Shown piece by piece: positions 6,413 through 9,429 of a DNA stretch of 9,429 nt. The position numbers and the translations under genes are program-made. A model generated the notes under the pieces. It was not told the DNA's origin and searched no databases. It saw only the letters and a list, made by a program, of their open reading frames with translations. Within the stretch, counting starts at the first letter, position 1. Each line of letters begins with the position of its first letter. The stretch is from Alphaproteobacteria bacterium UBA6189. Its GTDB lineage: Bacteria > Pseudomonadota > Alphaproteobacteria > Rickettsiales > UBA3002. Location: NCBI GenBank assembly GCA_002422745.1, contig DITH01000145.1, forward strand, positions 1-9,429, written 5' to 3'.

Positions 6413-7354
6413 CTAAAAACATGACGCGCTGGTCGGGCAGTTGCTTAACGTGCCGATCACGGCCGAGGTGCCGCCCTGGCAACGGTATTGGCGGCAATTG
6501 GTATTGCTGTAGGTTTGCCCGCTTTGCACGCATCCGCCGCATGGCACACCGACCCACCCGGCACCGGTCACCAGACATTCGCTCGGTCGGCAGGTAACGG
6601 CGCCGCCACCTGCGCCACCCGTCCCGCCGCCTGATGGCGCCGTGATACATTCCGGGTAGGTAAAACTCCCCGGCAGGCAAATCAAATCACCCGAGCGGGG
6701 GCGGAAATACATGCGCTTCACCAGTAGTTTTTCCCGCGCCACCGTCGCGATCTCGCCGGTGCTGAAACTGGTCGGCGTCGCCTGAATCACCGATGTCCAG
6801 ATTGGCTCGTAGAAATAAAATACTTCCGCCACCAGCAGGTTTTCGCCTTGCGCCATGCCAACCAGCTGGGCCTCCACTTCCGGGGCGAAGCTGGTGGGTT
6901 GGTTTTTCACCGCCGGGCCGATGGCGCTGGGCGATAGCCCATTCACCACACTGGCCACATCCTGGGTCAGCGTCCCACCGCCCGCGATTTGCCATTTGAC
7001 GCGCTTGACGCCGCCTTCCATACGCACCGAGCTTAAAATCACCGCCTGTTTACTGGGGTCGGCATAAATCCCCATCATACGCGTCAGCAGCGGGAACACA
7101 TTGGTGCGCAGTTCCGTTTCGCTGAGTTCACCACCCAGCCGGTCGCCGCTGGCGGGAATATACTGGCTCGCCACATCGGCCATCACGTAACCGGCTTTTT
7201 CCGTGCGCTGGGTAATCAGCATGGCGCGTGATACTTCCAGCGCGCCGAACAGCATCAGCATGATGATCGGGAACACCAGCATGAATTCCAGCAGCGCCAC
7301 CCCGTCCTCGGACCGGGCCGCACGCATGAAAAACTGTTGGAAACCTGGGCGCAT
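6413..7354 (-). CDS. TadE-like pseudopilin with Gly linker and Cys-rich C-terminal tail
   Basis: A 313-aa protein with a TadE-type N-terminus: SEDGVALLEFMLVFPIIM with Glu23 inside the start of the hydrophobic helix (about 19-45), then EVSRAMLITQRTEKAGYVMADV. Residues 60-225 form the extracytoplasmic body, ending in a segment (MYFRPRSGDL) common in TadE-type proteins. After Leu224 comes an unusual extension: two Cys (226, 236), a Gly-rich linker SGGGTGGAGGGAV (241-253), then Cys255, 260, 272, 275, 287, 292, 306 and 312, ending one residue from the C-terminus. Ten Cys in 88 residues and none in the body suggests a disulfide-knotted module. The start at 7354 has AAGGAA just upstream, which overlaps the stop of the previous gene; the gap is 8 bp on both sides of this gene. 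The role as minor pilin or pilus-associated protein is inferred. Confidence 0.85.
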   Translation of the reverse strand: MRPGFQQFFMRAARSEDGVALLEFMLVFPIIMLMLFGALEVSRAMLITQRTEKAGYVMADVASQYIPASGDRLGGELSETELRTNVFPLLTRMMGIYADPSKQAVILSSVRMEGGVKRVKWQIAGGGTLTQDVASVVNGLSPSAIGPAVKNQPTSFAPEVEAQLVGMAQGENLLVAEVFYFYEPIWTSVIQATPTSFSTGEIATVAREKLLVKRMYFRPRSGDLICLPGSFTYPECITAPSGGGTGGAGGGAVTCRPSECLVTGAGWVGVPCGGCVQSGQTYSNTNCRQYRCQGGTSAVIGTLSNCPTSASCF

Positions 7355-7362
7355 GCAATTCC

Positions 7363-7974
7363 TTATGGGTTGGTGAACGGCTCGTTCTTAATCACCGTCG
7401 AGGCCGACAGCAGGACCACGCCCTCGCGGCCGTAAAGTCGCCCGGTGCGTGGCGTATTGGCGCTGAACGAAATCGTGTCAAGGAACGGGATTTTCAGCTG
7501 CCACGGGTAGCTGACGCGGATTTCTACCAAATCGCCCGCGGCGCCCAGCGACACGCTCCCCGGCCCATCGCAGCGGCCATTATTATTGGTATCGAGGCAA
7601 CCCACCCCGTTCGGGCAGGTGCCGCTCGGCGGCGCCACCGTCGGCGGCTCGGTCAGGCAGAATTCCGGCGCGCGCTGCACGCCGCCATTGGCCAGCGTGT
7701 TGGCTTCTACCACCACGTTTTCGCCATCGATCAGCCCGCGGGTTTTTTCCTCGATCAGTCGCCGCACGGTGCAGGCGCGGTCGCAGCCCTGGCCGCTTGT
7801 GCCAATCGCTGCCGAGCGCGATACCTGCATGGTGGCGCTCTCCAGAGCGATTTGCGAGAAGGTCAATAATCCGAGTTCCAGAATGCAGAACATCAGGAAA
7901 AAAAACAGCGGGGCGATCAACGCAAATTCGATGATCGCAGCACCTTCGCGATTGTGCCAGCAGCGGCGCAGCAT
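7363..7974 (-). CDS. TadE-like pseudopilin with EF-hand-like loop
   Basis: First gene of the pseudopilin unit, 203 aa from the ATG at 7974. The start is chosen because NREGAAIIEFALIAPLFFF (residues 8-26) then sits at the N-terminus, as in TadE proteins, with Glu16 in the usual place, and because AAGGGGA lies just upstream; an in-frame ATG at 8052 would start inside rodA. Hydrophobic helix about 13-38, then the typical TFSQIALESATMQVSRSAAIG. The extracytoplasmic part has paired Cys64/Cys68 (CDRAC) and Cys106, 120, 126, 135. Between the last two lies LDTNNNGRCDG (127-137), a DxNxNGxxD calcium-loop pattern (Asp128, Asn130, Asn132, Asp136) as in EF-hand-like or thrombospondin type 3 repeats. The C-terminal strand region (LVEIRVSYPWQLKIPFL) is usual for TadE-like proteins. 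A strong extended -10 promoter precedes it. Confidence 0.86.
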   Translation of the reverse strand: MLRRCWHNREGAAIIEFALIAPLFFFLMFCILELGLLTFSQIALESATMQVSRSAAIGTSGQGCDRACTVRRLIEEKTRGLIDGENVVVEANTLANGGVQRAPEFCLTEPPTVAPPSGTCPNGVGCLDTNNNGRCDGPGSVSLGAAGDLVEIRVSYPWQLKIPFLDTISFSANTPRTGRLYGREGVVLLSASTVIKNEPFTNP

Positions 7975-7998
7975 GGTATTTCCCCTTATTCTGCGCGT

Positions 7999-8007
7999 AT
8001 TATAGCA
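7999..8007 (-). promoter_or_regulatory. Extended -10 promoter for the TadE/TadE/TadG unit
   Basis: On the minus strand the sequence TGCTATAAT (8007-7999) is a perfect TATAAT with the TGn extension. No good -35 is present at 16-18 bases (TAGGAT-like at best), which an extended -10 can tolerate. Transcription would start near 7992, giving a leader of about 18 bases that contains the AAGGGGA ribosome-binding site of the first tadE-like gene. This makes the pseudopilin unit separately transcribed from mrdA-rodA, although no intrinsic terminator is visible after rodA. Confidence 0.6.
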
Positions 8008-8048
8008 GTTTGCCGGGGTGAATCCTATCGGCTTTATGCGCCGCCGGT

Positions 8049-9179
8049 TCACAGGCTACGTCCTTTGGGCAGCTGCATTTCCTGCTGTATATGCACGTGA
8101 AGCAGCAAGCCGCAGCCGACCAGCACCGCCAGCATGAACGACCCACCATACGATAAAAACGGCAGCGGAACGCCAACCACCGGCACCATGCCCATCACCA
8201 TCGCCATATTAATAAAAATATGAATAAACAGCATCGCTCCCACCCCGGCGGCAATCAGCCGGTGAAAGGCGCTGCGCGCACGGCTGGCCAGCACCATGGC
8301 GAACACCAGCAGGAAAGCATAGAGCAACAGCAGCACCACCGCACCCATGAACCCCAGCTCCTCGGCGAGCATGGTGAAAATAAAATCGGTTTGTTTTTCC
8401 GGTAGGAAATCGAGCTGGCCCTGACTGCCCTGCAGCAGCCCCTTGCCGGTAAATCCACCCGAGCCGATCGCGATTTTCGACTGGATGATATTGTAGCCCG
8501 CCCCCAAAGGGTCAGCATCGGGGTCAAGGAATGTCATCACCCGGCGCTTCTGGTAATCATGCAGGAACTGGTAGGCAATCGGCACGGCCGCGGCCACGCT
8601 GGCAATGGCTCCGGCAAAATACCACCAGCGAATGCCCGCCATGAAACACACCATGAACGCAATAAAACCACAGATGGTCGCCGTGCCGAGATTGGGCTGG
8701 TGCAGAATCAGCGCCACCGGCAGCAAGGTCATGATCGCCGGCGCTATCAGCACCAGCCAATGGCGCGTATTCTCCAGCACCGCCGCGTGGAAATACCGCG
8801 CCAGCGCCAAAATCAACCCCAGTTTCATCAGCTCCGACGGCTGCAGGGTAAACGCCCCCACCCCGATCCAACGCTGGGCGCCCATACCCATCACGCCCTT
8901 CACTTCCACAATCACCAGCAACGCCAGGCAGCCCAGATAGGCAAGGTAGCTGGTGCGAAACAAGGTATGCGGCGGCATCACGGCAATCGCCACCATCAAC
9001 CCCAGACCCAGCCCCACGCTCACCAATTGCTTTAACGCAAATACGCGGAAATCGCCACCCGAGGCGGAATACTGCATAGCCAGACCAAGCAGGCACAGCG
9101 CGCCGATCACCAGTAATACACCGCGCGGCATATCGGAGGCGCGCCGCCACCATTTGCGCATGCGGTTGGAGGCCATCAT
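8049..9179 (-). CDS. rodA: Rod-shape-determining peptidoglycan glycosyltransferase RodA (SEDS family)
   Basis: Polytopic inner-membrane enzyme that polymerises lipid II into glycan strands for lateral wall growth, working with PBP2 in the elongasome. At 376 aa with about ten hydrophobic segments it has the normal size. Family signatures seen are GAQRWIGVGAFTLQPSELMKL (99-119; quoted as QRWIGV and QPSELMKL for the key part), HQPNLGTA (160-167), GSGGFTGKGLLQGSQ (239-253), then FLPEKQTDFIFTMLAEELG with the catalytic-type Asp265, and VPLPFLSYGGS (337-347). The ATG at 9179 overlaps the mrdA stop as ATGA and has GGAG at 9191-9188, eight bases upstream; a second ATG follows at once and cannot be excluded. 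Context with PBP2 favours RodA over FtsW. Confidence 0.96.
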   Translation of the reverse strand: MMASNRMRKWWRRASDMPRGVLLVIGALCLLGLAMQYSASGGDFRVFALKQLVSVGLGLGLMVAIAVMPPHTLFRTSYLAYLGCLALLVIVEVKGVMGMGAQRWIGVGAFTLQPSELMKLGLILALARYFHAAVLENTRHWLVLIAPAIMTLLPVALILHQPNLGTATICGFIAFMVCFMAGIRWWYFAGAIASVAAAVPIAYQFLHDYQKRRVMTFLDPDADPLGAGYNIIQSKIAIGSGGFTGKGLLQGSQGQLDFLPEKQTDFIFTMLAEELGFMGAVVLLLLYAFLLVFAMVLASRARSAFHRLIAAGVGAMLFIHIFINMAMVMGMVPVVGVPLPFLSYGGSFMLAVLVGCGLLLHVHIQQEMQLPKGRSL

Positions 9180-9429
9180 AATACCAGCTCCTGTACTTTG
9201 CGCATGACATCGCGCGCTACCGGAGCGGCCGCCGAAGCACCGCCGCCGCCATGCTCGATCACCACCGCGCAGGCAAAACGCGGTGTGTCGACCGGTGCAT
9301 ACCCGACAAACAGCCCGTGGTGCCGAAAGCGCCAGGGAATGGTGTTCTGGTCCTGCCCGCGCACGGTGATACGTCGCACCTGTGCCGTGCCGGTTTTGCC
9401 GCCATATTCATGCCCCGGCTCGCGGAAGA
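9176..9429 (-). CDS. mrdA: Penicillin-binding protein 2 (peptidoglycan transpeptidase), C-terminal part
   Basis: Partial gene entering from the right edge; about 83 C-terminal residues are present. They contain REPGHEYGGKTGTAQV, with the KTG motif of the transpeptidase active site at 9397-9389, then HHGLFVGYAPVDTPRFACAVVIEHGGGG, typical of the last part of the domain (quoted pieces: GLFVGYAP and VVIEHGGGG). The enzyme crosslinks peptidoglycan in the periplasm during elongation and is the acylation target of beta-lactams such as mecillinam. Its TGA overlaps the rodA ATG by four bases, so the two are translationally coupled. The first two active-site motifs (SxxK, SxN) lie outside the window. 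The identification as PBP2 and not another class B PBP rests mainly on the rodA partner. Confidence 0.93.
   Translation of the reverse strand, partial: FREPGHEYGGKTGTAQVRRITVRGQDQNTIPWRFRHHGLFVGYAPVDTPRFACAVVIEHGGGGASAAAPVARDVMRKVQELVL

Noticed and set aside
5193..6416. A 407-codon open frame on the plus strand opposite the TadG-like gene
   Set aside because: The opposite strand encodes a clear TadG/vWA protein. The antisense product is His/Arg/Ala-rich with no domain or hydrophobic core, as expected of a GC-rich shadow frame, and no good ribosome-binding site was seen.
6405..6680. Upstream extension of the TadG-like frame to 6680
   Set aside because: The extra 92 residues lie inside the second TadE-like gene and are Arg-rich; the ATG at 6404 has AGGAGG in place and a standard TadG N-terminus.
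7975..8052. Upstream ATG at 8052 adding 26 residues to the first TadE-like protein
   Set aside because: It would overlap the end of rodA, moves the N-terminal hydrophobic helix inward, and lies upstream of the promoter-like TGCTATAAT; the ATG at 7974 has a good ribosome-binding site.

Overview
The window is a GC-rich (roughly 60% by eye), gene-dense stretch of bacterial chromosome. Overlapping or nearly abutting genes, an alphaproteobacterial-style nucleoside diphosphate kinase, Tad-type pseudopilins and an OmpA-type lipoprotein with an N-terminal region of the kind seen in Rhodospirillales-like bacteria all suggest an alphaproteobacterium. I cannot name a genus. No tRNA, rRNA, CRISPR array, insertion sequence or integrase was seen, and the longest gene-free stretch is only 153 bp.

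Left part, plus strand (1-1243): the 3' part of purM overlaps purN by 13 bp. Together they encode two steps of de novo purine synthesis. A perfect 11-bp hairpin follows, flanked by A and T tracts, and can end transcription in both directions between purN and the convergent ndk (minus strand, 1267-1689). ndk keeps the pool of nucleoside triphosphates balanced, so the whole left end is nucleotide metabolism.

Middle part, plus strand (1690-5096): a 153-bp divergent intergenic region separates ndk from an OmpA-family lipoprotein (1843-2685). Its stop codon overlaps the likely TTG start of an integral membrane protein with CobD/CbiB/AmpE-like layout (2678-3634). That protein lacks the family's key motif, so it is probably not a working cobalamin enzyme. 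After a 136-bp gap with one small stem-loop comes a 441-residue protein (3771-5096, GTG start) that I do not recognise. It ends only 3 bp from the convergent gene beyond.

Right part, minus strand (5100-9429), in transcription order: the C-terminal end of penicillin-binding protein 2 (mrdA, cut by the window edge) overlaps rodA by an ATGA. This is the elongasome pair of transpeptidase and glycosyltransferase. A 74-bp gap with a perfect extended -10 promoter leads into three tightly coupled genes for secreted pseudopilin-like proteins: TadE-like, a second TadE-like with a Cys-rich tail, and TadG-like with a von Willebrand factor A domain. These are minor pilins or envelope adhesins of the Tad/Flp type. 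The core Tad ATPases, secretin and major pilin are not in this window.

The most unusual content is the cysteine-rich and possibly calcium-binding decoration of the pseudopilin trio, the degenerate CobD-like protein coupled to an OmpA lipoprotein, and the unrecognised 441-residue protein. Nothing here demonstrates a new defence or mobile system.
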